Part shown: piece by piece, positions 24,896-33,373 of the stretch
Numbering within the stretch: position 1 is the stretch's first letter
Layout: every line of letters begins with the position of its first letter
NCBI GenBank assembly: GCA_963850195.1
Contig: CAWKKD010000005.1
Coordinates: 2,046,001 to 2,110,000 of the forward strand
Origin: Actinoallomurus sp963850195
GTDB lineage: Bacteria > Actinomycetota > Actinomycetes > Streptosporangiales > Streptosporangiaceae
DNA length: 64,000 bases
Direction of reading: 5' to 3'
Position numbers and translations under genes: made by a program
Notes under the pieces: model-generated
What the model was told of the DNA's origin: nothing
Seen by the model: the letters and a program-made list of their open reading frames with translations, nothing else
Database searches by the model: none

Positions 24896-25798
24896 TCACC
24901 AGTCGCCGGGAAGCCTTCCGCCGTACCAGAGCTCGATCAGCTGCCGGGCGATCGAGACCCGGCCGGGTAGCAGGACCTCGCCGGACTCCGCCGCGGCGGC
25001 CAGCTCCTCCCGGGTGAACCACCGGGCGTTCGTGATCTCCTCGCCGTCCACCCGCGGCTCCTGGCGCCCGCGCGCACGAGCGAAGAAGCCGACCATGAGG
25101 CTGCGCGGCAGCGGCCAGGGCTGGCTGCCCAGGTAGCGGCAGTCCTCGACGACGACGCCGACCTCCTCGGCCACCTCGCGTACGACCGCCTGTTCGAGGG
25201 ACTCCCCCACCTCGACGAACCCGGCCAGCACCGACATCCGGTTCGGCCCCCAGCGCCCGCTGCTCCCCAGCAGCATGCGGTCGTCGTCGTGCACCAGCAT
25301 GATCACGGCCGGGTCCGTACGCGGGAAGTGCTCGGAGCCGTCGACCGTACAGATCCGGGTGTGGCCCGCCGACGCGGGCTCGGTGAGCGCGCCGCAGCGC
25401 GGGCAGTGCGTGTGCGTGGCGTGCCAGTTCTCCAGGCCGACGGCCTGGGTGAACAGCCCGGCGTCGCGGTCGCTGAGCCGCGCGCCCGCGCTCCGCAGGT
25501 CGGCGGGCTCGGTGCCCTCGATCTCCGGGAGCGGCGCCGACACGCCGAAGTAGGCGACGCCGTCCGGGTCGACGCCCAGCAGGTAGCGCTCCCCCTCGGG
25601 CGCATCGGCCGTGCCGAACAGCAGGAGCGCCGGCTCGGGTCGTACCAGCACCTTGCCGCGCTCGATCACCAGGACGCGGGTGCGCGGGTCCGCCCACGCC
25701 TCGACCAGCCAGACGTCGTCGCGACGCCGCTCGCCGACCCGGTCCAGCGTGCCGCGCGACAGCGCCAGCCAGCCCAGTGCCTCGTACACCTCGGTCAC
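24896..25798 (-). CDS. nudC: NAD+ diphosphatase NudC (Nudix hydrolase)
   Basis: A 300-aa enzyme that cleaves NADH/NAD+ to NMN(H) and AMP and can remove NAD caps from RNA. The Nudix box is GFVEVGESLEQAVVREVAEEVG by its ends GFVEVGE and REVAEEVG, followed by the NudC-specific SQPWPLPRSLMVGF. The zinc ribbon keeps HCPRCG but the second pair is reduced: RICTVDGSEHFPR has one Cys where CxxC is usual. GTG 25798 follows AGAGG by 7 bases; GTG 25804 is too close to that site. It sits 11 bases after the M20 peptidase gene, probably as one unit. A nudC near adnAB is also found, as I recall, in mycobacteria. Confidence 0.9.
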   Translation of the reverse strand: MTEVYEALGWLALSRGTLDRVGERRRDDVWLVEAWADPRTRVLVIERGKVLVRPEPALLLFGTADAPEGERYLLGVDPDGVAYFGVSAPLPEIEGTEPADLRSAGARLSDRDAGLFTQAVGLENWHATHTHCPRCGALTEPASAGHTRICTVDGSEHFPRTDPAVIMLVHDDDRMLLGSSGRWGPNRMSVLAGFVEVGESLEQAVVREVAEEVGVVVEDCRYLGSQPWPLPRSLMVGFFARARGRQEPRVDGEEITNARWFTREELAAAAESGEVLLPGRVSIARQLIELWYGGRLPGDW

Positions 25799-25809
25799 GT
25801 CCACACCTC

Positions 25810-27189
25810 TCAGCGGCCGGCGGCCAGCTCGTCCCACAGATACGCCGCGGCCTCGGCGCCCTTGAGCAGAAGCGACATCTCGACCTTCTCGTTGGGCGCG
25901 TGGATGCGGTCCTCGTCGAGGCCGACCGCCATGAAGATCAGCGGGGCGCCGAGGATGTCGGCGAGGTCGGCCTCGGGTCCACTGCCGCCCTCGCGGGTGA
26001 ACAGCACCTCCGTGCCGAACGCGCGCTCCATCGCCCGCCGCGCGGCGAGGACGCCCGGGGAGTCGATCGGCGAGAAGCACGGCCGGTTGCCCGGGCTCGG
26101 GAAACGGACGCTCGCCTCGATGCCCGGCGGGGTGTGCTCGGCGACGTAGGCCGCGAACGCGTCGTGCACGCGGGCCGGTTCCTGCCCTGCCACCAGGCGG
26201 AACGACACCTTGGCGTGCGCCTCGCGCGGCACGATGGTCTTGCCTCCGGGGCCGGTGTGCCCGCCCCACATGCCGTTGATCTCGGCGGTCGGGCGCGCCC
26301 AGATCCGCTCGAGAGTGGTGAAGCCCTCCTCGCCGTACGCCGCGCGGCTCTCGCCCGCCATCGCGAGCCACTCCGCCTCGTCGAAGGGCAGTTTGGCGAA
26401 CAGCTCGCGCTCTTCACCGGTCAGCTCGACGATGCCGTCGTAGAAGCCGTCGAGCGTGACGCGGTTACGGTCGTCGTGCAGGCCCGCGAGCAGGCTCGCC
26501 ATCGCGTGCAGCGGGTTGGGCACCGCGCCGCCGAAGGAGCCGGAGTGCAGGTCACTCGACGGCCCGTACAGCGAGAGCTCGGCCTCGGTCAGGCCGCGCA
26601 TGCCGGTGCACATCGAGGGCACGTCGGCGGCCCACATCGAGGTGTCGCTGATGACGACGGCGTCACAGGCGAGCCGGTCCCGCCGGTCCCGCAGCAGGTC
26701 CGCGAAGTGCGGCGACCCGGCCTCCTCCTCGCCCTCGACCAGCATCTTGATCGTGACGGGCGGCGCGTCGTGGCCGCTCGCGGCGAGTCCGGCCCGCAGG
26801 CCGAGCGTGTGGAAGAGGATCTGGCCCTTGTCGTCGGAGGTGCCTCGGCCGATCAGCTGCCCGTCCTTCTCCACCGGGGAGAACGGCGGGGTGTCCCACT
26901 CTTCGAGCGGCTCGACCGGCTGCACGTCGTGGTGGCCGTAGACGACGACCACGGGCGCGGCCGGGTCGGCGGCCGGCCACTCCGCGAAGACGGCCGGCAG
27001 CCCGCCGGTCTCCCAGATCTCCACGACCGGGAACCCGGTCGTGCGCAGGTGGTCCGCGAGCCACTCGGCGGAGCGCCGGACGTCACCGACGTGCTCCGGG
27101 TCTCCGGAGATCGACGGGATGGTGAGCCATTCCGTGAGCTCGGCGAAGAACCCGCTCGCGCCGGCCTCGATGTGTGCACGTACGTCCAT
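25810..27189 (-). CDS. M20 family metallopeptidase (dipeptidase)
   Basis: A 459-aa di-zinc peptidase. VVVYGHHDVQPVEP supplies the first His and catalytic Asp, GRGTSDDKGQ the bridging Asp, MLVEGEEEAGSPH the catalytic Glu pair, and HAPNEKVEM the last His. The internal dimerisation domain contains DLHSGSFGGAVPNP and GMWGGHTGPGGKTIVP. It belongs to the carnosinase-like/CNDP group that hydrolyses dipeptides in the cytosol. The ATG at 27189 is preceded by GAGGAAGCGG. It is followed closely by nudC. Confidence 0.9.
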   Translation of the reverse strand: MDVRAHIEAGASGFFAELTEWLTIPSISGDPEHVGDVRRSAEWLADHLRTTGFPVVEIWETGGLPAVFAEWPAADPAAPVVVVYGHHDVQPVEPLEEWDTPPFSPVEKDGQLIGRGTSDDKGQILFHTLGLRAGLAASGHDAPPVTIKMLVEGEEEAGSPHFADLLRDRRDRLACDAVVISDTSMWAADVPSMCTGMRGLTEAELSLYGPSSDLHSGSFGGAVPNPLHAMASLLAGLHDDRNRVTLDGFYDGIVELTGEERELFAKLPFDEAEWLAMAGESRAAYGEEGFTTLERIWARPTAEINGMWGGHTGPGGKTIVPREAHAKVSFRLVAGQEPARVHDAFAAYVAEHTPPGIEASVRFPSPGNRPCFSPIDSPGVLAARRAMERAFGTEVLFTREGGSGPEADLADILGAPLIFMAVGLDEDRIHAPNEKVEMSLLLKGAEAAAYLWDELAAGR

Positions 27190-27267
27190 TACCGCTTCCT
27201 CGCAGGTAGAACCTCTTCGGGCACTCTAGTCCCGTGGCCGTGTTCATCGACCGCCCGCTGCATGGGG

Positions 27268-27864
27268 TCAGGAGCCGGTCAGGAGCATGAGCTCGGTACG
27301 GAGGTTGTGCCGTGCGGTGTCCTCCCAGCGGTCGCGGGCCGACCGGGTGCGGAACAGCGACGGCAGCTCGAGCAGCCCGCGCAGGACGGCGGCGCGGCCC
27401 TCGCGGAACGCCTCGTCCGGCACCGCCGCGTACTCCTCGCGCACGGCGGCGGCGTACGCGGCGTAGCGCTCCGGCGCCGCCGCGAGGATCGCCAGGTCCG
27501 CGTCGCACAGGACCGCGCCGTCGTGGTCGCCTTCGTCCGGGTCGTGCGTGGTGGTCAGCCGTACGAGCCGGGCGACCTCGGCGACCGTCGCGGCGGGCAG
27601 GTCCGTGTCGGCGAGCATGCGTTCGGCGAGGACTGCGCTGCGCTCCTCGTTGTCGGCGCGCACCGGGTCATAGACCGCGTCGTGGAACCACACCGCGAGC
27701 CGTACGACGCCGGCGTCCCCGGCCTCGTCCTCCAGCTCGTCGACGCGGTCGAGCACCTCGGCCAGGTGCGCGCTCGTGTGGTAGCGCCGGTGCGGTTCGC
27801 AGTAGCGGCGCAGCAGCTCCGCGCCGAGCACATCGGGGCCGGGCCAGCGCGGTAGGAGGTCCAT
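27268..27864 (-). CDS. Predicted HD-superfamily metal-dependent phosphohydrolase
   Basis: A 198-aa protein whose RRYHTSAHLAEVL and AVWFHDAVYDP are the metal-binding His and His-Asp motifs of a small HD family (COG4339-like). It has a later DLAILAAAP segment conserved in the same family. All helical, cytosolic, no partner domain. The substrate is unknown. The ATG at 27864 follows GGAGG less clearly than most. The siderophore operon begins 183 bases away on the other strand. Confidence 0.8.
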   Translation of the reverse strand: MDLLPRWPGPDVLGAELLRRYCEPHRRYHTSAHLAEVLDRVDELEDEAGDAGVVRLAVWFHDAVYDPVRADNEERSAVLAERMLADTDLPAATVAEVARLVRLTTTHDPDEGDHDGAVLCDADLAILAAAPERYAAYAAAVREEYAAVPDEAFREGRAAVLRGLLELPSLFRTRSARDRWEDTARHNLRTELMLLTGS

Positions 27865-28014
27865 CAGTGCGCCCTCGCGTTCCAGCGACCGCCCGTGCGC
27901 GCGATCGCGATGGGATGGTCGGGGTGGACGGTCATCGCCTGGAAGGCTACCGAAGACACACGCGCGGGCCTTGTTGCGTGTCCCGCCGCGCCCACGACAG
28001 TATGGGCGACGGAC

Positions 28015-28033
28015 TTAGGTAAGCCTTACCTGA
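28015..28033. promoter_or_regulatory. Iron box (DtxR/IdeR-type operator) of the siderophore operon
   Basis: TTAGGTAAGCCTTACCTGA is a near-perfect 19-base inverted repeat matching the DtxR/IdeR/DmdR consensus (TTAGGTTAGSCTAACCTAA) at all but a few positions. It lies 15 bases before the GTG of the first gene, overlapping the expected transcription start, so iron-loaded repressor would block the operon. Confidence 0.92.
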
Positions 28034-28047
28034 CAGGCAGGAGGGCC

Positions 28048-29160
28048 GTGCGGCTCTACATCATCGCCGGCAAGGAGACCGACTCGGTGACGCACGGGTT
28101 CCTCCCCGCTGCGGCGTTACTCGGCGCGGACGTCACCGTACTGACCGATCGCGCCTGGCCGATCGCGACCGTACGCTGCGACGTCACGGACGCTCGCGCC
28201 GTCATCGCGGAGATCTCCCGTGGCGAGCCGCCCGCCGGGATCTTCTCCAACAGCGACCACCTGCAGACACCGGCCGCGCTGGCCGCCGACTACTTCGGAC
28301 TGCCGGGCAAGGACTGGCGTGCGGCGCTGCGCACCAAGAACAAGGCGCTGATGCGCCGGACGCTCGGCGGGGTGTACGCCGCCGAGCTGACGCCCGGCGA
28401 CGAGCCGCCCGACGGCGCCCCGTACCCGCTGGTGGTCAAGCCGCGCGAGGGGGTCGCGAGCGAGGACGTGTTCCTGGTGGAGGACCGCGCCGAGCTGGCC
28501 ACCCGCTGCCGCGAGATCTGGGGCCGGCGCGACGGCACGCTGCTCGCCGAGGAGTACCTCCCGGGCACGTTGCACACCCTGGAGACGCTGAACCGCCAGG
28601 TCATCGGCGGGTTCCGCACGACGGTGTCGGCGCCGCCGCACTTCGTCGAGGAGCGACTCGACTGGGCGCCACCGCCCTGCGCCGACCAGGTCCTGGCCGA
28701 CCTTCGCACGCTCGGCGTGGGCTTCGGCGCGTGCCACACCGAGTACGTCGTGCACGAGGGGCGCGCCCGCATCGTCGAGGTCAACTACCGGATCATCGGC
28801 GACCACTGCGACTTCCTGCTCGCCGAGCTGCTCGGCGTACCGATCTTCGAGTGGGTGCTGCGCGCCCACCTCGGCCTGCCGATCCCGGACCTGCCCGCCG
28901 CCGCCGGGCACGCGACCGTCGACTCCGTCATCGCGGACCGTCCGGGCACGCTCGCCGCGGCGCCCGAGCGCGTGGAGTACGAGTCCGCCGGGGTACGGCT
29001 CGCGTACTGGCCGATCCGCGCGACCGGGGACGTCATCGCGCTGACCCGTACCAACCGCGACTATGTCGGGCTGATCCGCGCGGTCGGCCCGGACGCCGCG
29101 GGCGTCGCGGCGGAGATCGGCCGGTTCCGCGCGCGCAACCGCTGGGAGATCCGGCCGTGA
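28048..29160 (+). CDS. ATP-grasp enzyme of NIS siderophore biosynthesis (PvsA-like)
   Basis: A 370-aa ATP-grasp ligase. A Rossmann-like pre-ATP domain (YIIAGKETDS, then PPAGIFSNSDHLQTPAALAA) is followed by ATP-grasp parts: PLVVKPREGVASEDVF binds ATP, LLAEEYLPGTLHTLE and ARIVEVNYRIIGDHCD are the metal/ATP residues. Such enzymes join an amino acid or amine to a carboxylate with ATP. PvsA plays this part in vibrioferrin assembly. The start is GTG 28048 with GGCAGGAGGG upstream; frames further up cross the iron box. The stop overlaps the next gene as GTGA. The substrate is inferred only from context. Confidence 0.82.
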   Translation: MRLYIIAGKETDSVTHGFLPAAALLGADVTVLTDRAWPIATVRCDVTDARAVIAEISRGEPPAGIFSNSDHLQTPAALAADYFGLPGKDWRAALRTKNKALMRRTLGGVYAAELTPGDEPPDGAPYPLVVKPREGVASEDVFLVEDRAELATRCREIWGRRDGTLLAEEYLPGTLHTLETLNRQVIGGFRTTVSAPPHFVEERLDWAPPPCADQVLADLRTLGVGFGACHTEYVVHEGRARIVEVNYRIIGDHCDFLLAELLGVPIFEWVLRAHLGLPIPDLPAAAGHATVDSVIADRPGTLAAAPERVEYESAGVRLAYWPIRATGDVIALTRTNRDYVGLIRAVGPDAAGVAAEIGRFRARNRWEIRP

Positions 29161-30698
29161 GCGCGATCCACCTGGTCCCGGCCGCGCTACGCCGCCCGGA
29201 GGCCTACCTCGCGGCACGGGTGCTCGACGCGCTCGTGCGCGAGGACTACGGCGAGCTGTCGCGCCGCGTCGACGGCGACCGGCTCACCCTGCCCGGCGGG
29301 CGTACGGTCGCGCTGACCGGCGAGGCGACCGGCGACGGGCGGCATGCCGGGTTCCTCGCCGACCGGGTGGTCGCCGAGGAGGTGACGCTGGCCGAGGTGT
29401 TCGACGCCGTACGCGCCCTGGCCGACCCGCGCGACGACGTGACCGCCTTCGAGCGCGAGTGCCGCGAGGCGCTGCGCTCGCTCCGGCTCTCCGAGTCCGT
29501 ACGCCGCACGCCGGCCGGGATCACCCGGTACGAGGCGCTCGCCGCGAACGTCGACCATCCGGTCTATCCGACGGCCCGCTGCCGGCTGGGCCTGGATGAG
29601 TCCGACCTGCTCGCGTACGCGCCGGAGTTCGCCCCGTCGTTCCGCCTGCGCTGGGCGGCCGTGACGCACTCGACGCGCAACGGCGAGCGCCCCGGCTGGT
29701 GGCCCGACCCCGCCGACCTGGGCCTACGCGGCGACCAGGACGTCTTTCCGGTGCATCCGCTGACCGCGCGGCTGATCCCCACGGTGCCAGGCCCGGCGGT
29801 CACGGTACGTCCGACGCTGTCGATGCGGACCGTGGCGGTCGAGCCACGCGTGCAGCTCAAACTGCCGCTGCCGACCAGCACGCTGGGCATGCGGAACCGC
29901 CGGGTGATCATTCCGGGCACGCTTCCCGACGGCGCGCTCGTCGAACGCCTGCTCCGCGACGTGCTGGACCGCGAGCACGCCCCGGTCCTGCTGGCCGACG
30001 AGCAGACCTACGGCCACGCGGACGATCCACTGCACGGCTACCTGGTCCGCCGGCTGCCCGCCGAGGGCGTGCCGCTCGCCGCGCTGCCGGCCCGTACGCC
30101 GGAGGGCCGCCACGTCGTCGAGGAGCTGACCGATGACATCGAGTCGTTCTTCGGCGACTACCTGGGCACGCTGTTCGGCTGGAACGTCGCGCTGCTCACC
30201 CGGTACGGCGTCGCGCTGGAGGCGCACCAGCAGAACGTCTCGATCGTGCCCGGCGAGCCGATGCGCCTGATGATCAAGGACAACGACGGCGCGCTCATCG
30301 ACCGGCGGCGGCTCGGCGACGTGCTCGGCCGCGCGCCGGACCCCGACGACTTCCACGACGCACGGCTGCTGACCGAGGACCCTGAGGCCCTGGTCCGGGT
30401 GTTCGTCACGATCACCCTGCACCTTTGCGCGGGCGCGCTCGCCTTCGCGTTCGCCGAACGCGGTCTCCTCCCCCTCGACACCGGCCTCGGCCTGATCCGC
30501 GACCGCCTCGCCGCGGCCCTCGACGCGTACGACGACAAGGGCTTCCTGCGGGCCCGCACCCTCGACGCCGACCGGCTGCCGGGCAAGGCGATGCTGACCG
30601 CCGGGACGCTCGTAGGCAAGGACCGCACGCTCGCCTCGGACATCAACAAGCACTACGGCCCGCCGGGCCCGAACTACCTGAAGAGGTCTGCCACGTGA
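29157..30698 (+). CDS. IucA/IucC-family NIS siderophore synthetase, first
   Basis: A 513-aa synthetase that activates a carboxylate (often citrate) as an acyl-adenylate and condenses it with an amine or alcohol. HPVYPTARCRLG near residue 145 and the THSTRNGERPG region are the IucA/IucC ATP-binding signatures (cf. HPxHPxxK). VQLKLPLPTSTLGMRN and VALEAHQQNVSIV are the central and FhuF-like C-terminal blocks; LMIKDNDGALI is also conserved. HPVYP in place of HPxHP is a variant. GTG 29157 overlaps the previous stop, and its stop overlaps the next GTG. PvsB is the nearest functional parallel by gene order. Confidence 0.9.
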   Translation: MSAIHLVPAALRRPEAYLAARVLDALVREDYGELSRRVDGDRLTLPGGRTVALTGEATGDGRHAGFLADRVVAEEVTLAEVFDAVRALADPRDDVTAFERECREALRSLRLSESVRRTPAGITRYEALAANVDHPVYPTARCRLGLDESDLLAYAPEFAPSFRLRWAAVTHSTRNGERPGWWPDPADLGLRGDQDVFPVHPLTARLIPTVPGPAVTVRPTLSMRTVAVEPRVQLKLPLPTSTLGMRNRRVIIPGTLPDGALVERLLRDVLDREHAPVLLADEQTYGHADDPLHGYLVRRLPAEGVPLAALPARTPEGRHVVEELTDDIESFFGDYLGTLFGWNVALLTRYGVALEAHQQNVSIVPGEPMRLMIKDNDGALIDRRRLGDVLGRAPDPDDFHDARLLTEDPEALVRVFVTITLHLCAGALAFAFAERGLLPLDTGLGLIRDRLAAALDAYDDKGFLRARTLDADRLPGKAMLTAGTLVGKDRTLASDINKHYGPPGPNYLKRSAT

Positions 30699-32281
30699 CG
30701 TCGCTCGCGCGACCAGTAAGCCTCGACGCGGGCGACGTCACCGCGCTCACGCTGTTCAACTGCGTGGTGCGGGAGGTGTGCGCGCCCGGGAAGCAGGTAT
30801 GGCCCGCCGGCCCGTACCTCGTCGTGCGGCTGCCGCGCGCCGGCACGACGCTGCGTGCCCGGCTGCTGCGGCCGCAGGTGATGTCGCCACGGCTCGCCGG
30901 GCCGCTCGAGGAGCTGGGCGACGACTGGGTCCCGCTCGGCTGGCGGCGGCTTTCGGAGCTGGTCGAGGCCGAGCTCGAGCTGATGACCGGCACGGCCAAC
31001 CCGGAGTTCGCCGGGCAGGTCGCCGAGAGCCACGACGCCATGGCCGCCATGATCCGCGACGGCCGCCGGCCGTCCGGCGACGCCTTCCTGGACTCGGAGC
31101 AGTCCCTGGTCACCGGGCACCGGTTCCATCCGACGCCCAAGTCGCGACAGGGCGGGGACTGGGGCCGCTACGCACCGGAGACCGGCGCGCGCTTCCCGCT
31201 GCACTGGCTCGCGGTGCGCGAGGACGCGATCGCCGAGGAGGGCGACGTCGCGCTGCTCGACCGGATCGGCCCGCCCGTTCCCGCCGGTCACCGCGTGCTG
31301 CCCGCGCACCCGTGGCAACTCGCCCTCCTGCGGCCCGAGTCCGAGACGATCATCGACCTCGGCGCGTACGGGCCGGAGGCCGTGCCCACGTCGTCGGTGC
31401 GCACCGTGTACGTCCCCGACGCCTTCCTGAAGTTCAGCCTCGACGTCCGCATCACCAACTGCGTGCGCAAGAACGCCTGGTACGAGATGGCCGGCGCGGT
31501 GGCGCTGACCCGCGCGCTGCGCCCGGTCTTCGCCGCGCTGCCCGCCGCGCTGCTCGGCGAGCCGGGCTACCGGACGGTCTCCGCCGCCGATCCGCGGCTG
31601 TGTGAGGGGCTCGGCGTGATCGTGCGCGAGGGCGTCGGCGGGTTCGCGGGCACGCCGCTGCTCGCGGCCGCGGTCGCCGACCCGTACGGCCGAAGCGACG
31701 CGTCGGCGGCGTACCTGCTCCGTGACGCGTCGCCGGACCACCTCCTGGCCTGGTGGGACGCCTACGTGCGGGCCGTCGCCGAACCGGCCCTGTGCGCCTA
31801 CCTCGTCCACGGCGTCGTCCTCGAACCCCACCTGCAGAACGTTCTCGTCTCGGTGGACGGCGACGGCATGCCGATCCAAGCGATCTTCCGCGACCTCGAG
31901 GGCACGAAACTGCTGCACGGGCCGTGGGCGTCGTTCCTCGCGGACCTGCCCGTACCGGTCGCGGAGGCCATGACGTACGCGCCGGGGCGCGGCTGGGACC
32001 GAGTGGTCTACTGCCTGTTCGTGAACCACCTGTCCGAGATCGCCGCCGCCGTCGCGGACCTGTGCCCGCCGCTCGAACGCGATCTCTGGCGCCTCGCGCG
32101 GCACCGCGTGGCACGGCTCGCGGAGGACATCGCGCCGCTGCCCGGCGGCGCCGCGCGGCTCCGTGCGCTGCTCGCGGGCGTGCCGATGCCCGCCAAGGCC
32201 AACCTCCGCACCCGCTGGGCGCGCGACCCAGACCGCGAGGCGGTCTACGTCTCGGTGCCCAACCCGCTGGCGGACCGCTGA
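30695..32281 (+). CDS. IucA/IucC-family NIS siderophore synthetase, second
   Basis: A 528-aa synthetase. VTGHRFHPTPKSRQG carries the family histidine-lysine motif, LPAHPWQLALL the next, and VPDAFLKFSLDVRITN plus RKNAWYE the adenylate site; LEPHLQNVLVS and FRDLEGTKLL mark the C-terminal domain. It is clearly distinct from the first synthetase, so two different condensations are likely. The GTG at 30695 overlaps the preceding stop; its stop shares bases with the decarboxylase ATG (TGATG). PvsD and SbnE/SbnC-type enzymes are the relatives expected by context. Which carboxyl and which amine it joins cannot be told from sequence. Confidence 0.92.
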   Translation: MTSLARPVSLDAGDVTALTLFNCVVREVCAPGKQVWPAGPYLVVRLPRAGTTLRARLLRPQVMSPRLAGPLEELGDDWVPLGWRRLSELVEAELELMTGTANPEFAGQVAESHDAMAAMIRDGRRPSGDAFLDSEQSLVTGHRFHPTPKSRQGGDWGRYAPETGARFPLHWLAVREDAIAEEGDVALLDRIGPPVPAGHRVLPAHPWQLALLRPESETIIDLGAYGPEAVPTSSVRTVYVPDAFLKFSLDVRITNCVRKNAWYEMAGAVALTRALRPVFAALPAALLGEPGYRTVSAADPRLCEGLGVIVREGVGGFAGTPLLAAAVADPYGRSDASAAYLLRDASPDHLLAWWDAYVRAVAEPALCAYLVHGVVLEPHLQNVLVSVDGDGMPIQAIFRDLEGTKLLHGPWASFLADLPVPVAEAMTYAPGRGWDRVVYCLFVNHLSEIAAAVADLCPPLERDLWRLARHRVARLAEDIAPLPGGAARLRALLAGVPMPAKANLRTRWARDPDREAVYVSVPNPLADR

Positions 32282-33372
32282 TGCTGTCCGAGCGGGTACG
32301 CGACCGCGCCCTGTCCGCCGGCCTGCCGGTGTACGTCCACGACCTGGCCGGGCTGGACGCCCACGCCGCGGCGGTCCGCGCCGCCGTACCGGCCGAGCTG
32401 TTCTACGCGGCCAAGGCCAACCCCGATCCGCGAATCCTGCGGGCCCTGGCCCCGCACGTCGACGGCGTCGAGGTGTCCTCGGGCGGTGAGCTGGCCCACG
32501 TACGCGCCACTCTGCCCGGGACGCGGCTGGCGTTCGGCGGCCCCGGCAAGACCGACGAGGAGCTCCTCCTCGCCACCGAGGTCGACCGGGTCCACGTGGA
32601 GAGCCCGCACGAGCTCCGCCGCCTCGCGGATCTGCGCCGCGAGCTGGACGTCCTCCTGCGCGTCAACCTGCCGATCGCGGTGGACTGCGCGTCCCTGCGG
32701 ATGAGCGGACCGTTCGGGATGGACCCCGAGACCCTCGACGCCTGCCTGGACCTGCTGGCGGACGCGCCCTGGCTGCGGCTGCGCGGCGTGCACGCGCACC
32801 TGGCCTCCGGGCTCCACGCCGGCCCGATGCTCGAGCTGGCGGCGCGAGTGCTCGCCTGGGCGCGCGGCCGGCTCGGCGACCCCGAGGAGATCAACCTCGG
32901 CGGCGGGATGGCCGTCGACTACGGGGACACCGCGGCACGCTTCGACTGGGCGGCGTACGGCGCCGGGCTGGCGGCGCTGCGGCGGCCCGGCGAGACGCTG
33001 CGCATCGAGCCGGGACGCGCCCTGACCGCGTACTGCGGCTGGTACGTCACCGACGTCCTCGACGTGAAGCGCTCGCACGGCGAGTCGTACGCGGTGCTGC
33101 GCGGCGGCACCCACCACCTGCGGACCCCGGTGACGAAGGGCCACGACCAGCCGTTCACGCTGCTGCCGGCCGGCGGCGGACCCGCGGTGGGCGGCCCGGT
33201 GACGCTGGTCGGCCAGCTGTGCACGCCGAAGGATGTGTTCGCCCGCCGGATCGCGCTCGCGCGGATCGCCGTCGGAGACGTCGTGGCCTTCGCGATGGCC
33301 GGCGCGTACGCCTGGAACATCTCCCACCACGACTTCCTCATGCACCCGAAGCCGTCCTTCGCGTACGTGTGA
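32281..33372 (+). CDS. PLP-dependent decarboxylase, alanine-racemase fold (PvsE/SbnH-like)
   Basis: A 363-aa group IV decarboxylase. Lys45 in LFYAAKANPDP binds PLP; GVHAHLASGLHA, INLGGGMAVDYG and EPGRALTAYCGWYV are the diaminopimelate/ornithine decarboxylase motifs, and QLCTPKDVFARR gives the cysteine-aspartate pair contributed across the dimer. In vibrioferrin (PvsE) and staphyloferrin B (SbnH) pathways such an enzyme decarboxylates a siderophore intermediate. The ATG overlaps the previous stop. It is the last gene of the four-gene unit; adnB ends on the opposite strand one base beyond. No transporter or receptor gene follows. Confidence 0.9.
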   Translation: MLSERVRDRALSAGLPVYVHDLAGLDAHAAAVRAAVPAELFYAAKANPDPRILRALAPHVDGVEVSSGGELAHVRATLPGTRLAFGGPGKTDEELLLATEVDRVHVESPHELRRLADLRRELDVLLRVNLPIAVDCASLRMSGPFGMDPETLDACLDLLADAPWLRLRGVHAHLASGLHAGPMLELAARVLAWARGRLGDPEEINLGGGMAVDYGDTAARFDWAAYGAGLAALRRPGETLRIEPGRALTAYCGWYVTDVLDVKRSHGESYAVLRGGTHHLRTPVTKGHDQPFTLLPAGGGPAVGGPVTLVGQLCTPKDVFARRIALARIAVGDVVAFAMAGAYAWNISHHDFLMHPKPSFAYV

Positions 33373-33373
33373 G

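Noticed and set aside
27895..29160. Longer start for the ATP-grasp gene
   Set aside because: It would translate through the iron box; the GTG at 28048 has a ribosome site and matches the family N-terminus.
28048..33372. Staphyloferrin B or desferrioxamine cluster
   Set aside because: No SbnA/SbnB genes for diaminopropionate and no DesA/DesB-type lysine decarboxylase and monooxygenase; gene content fits a vibrioferrin-like set better.
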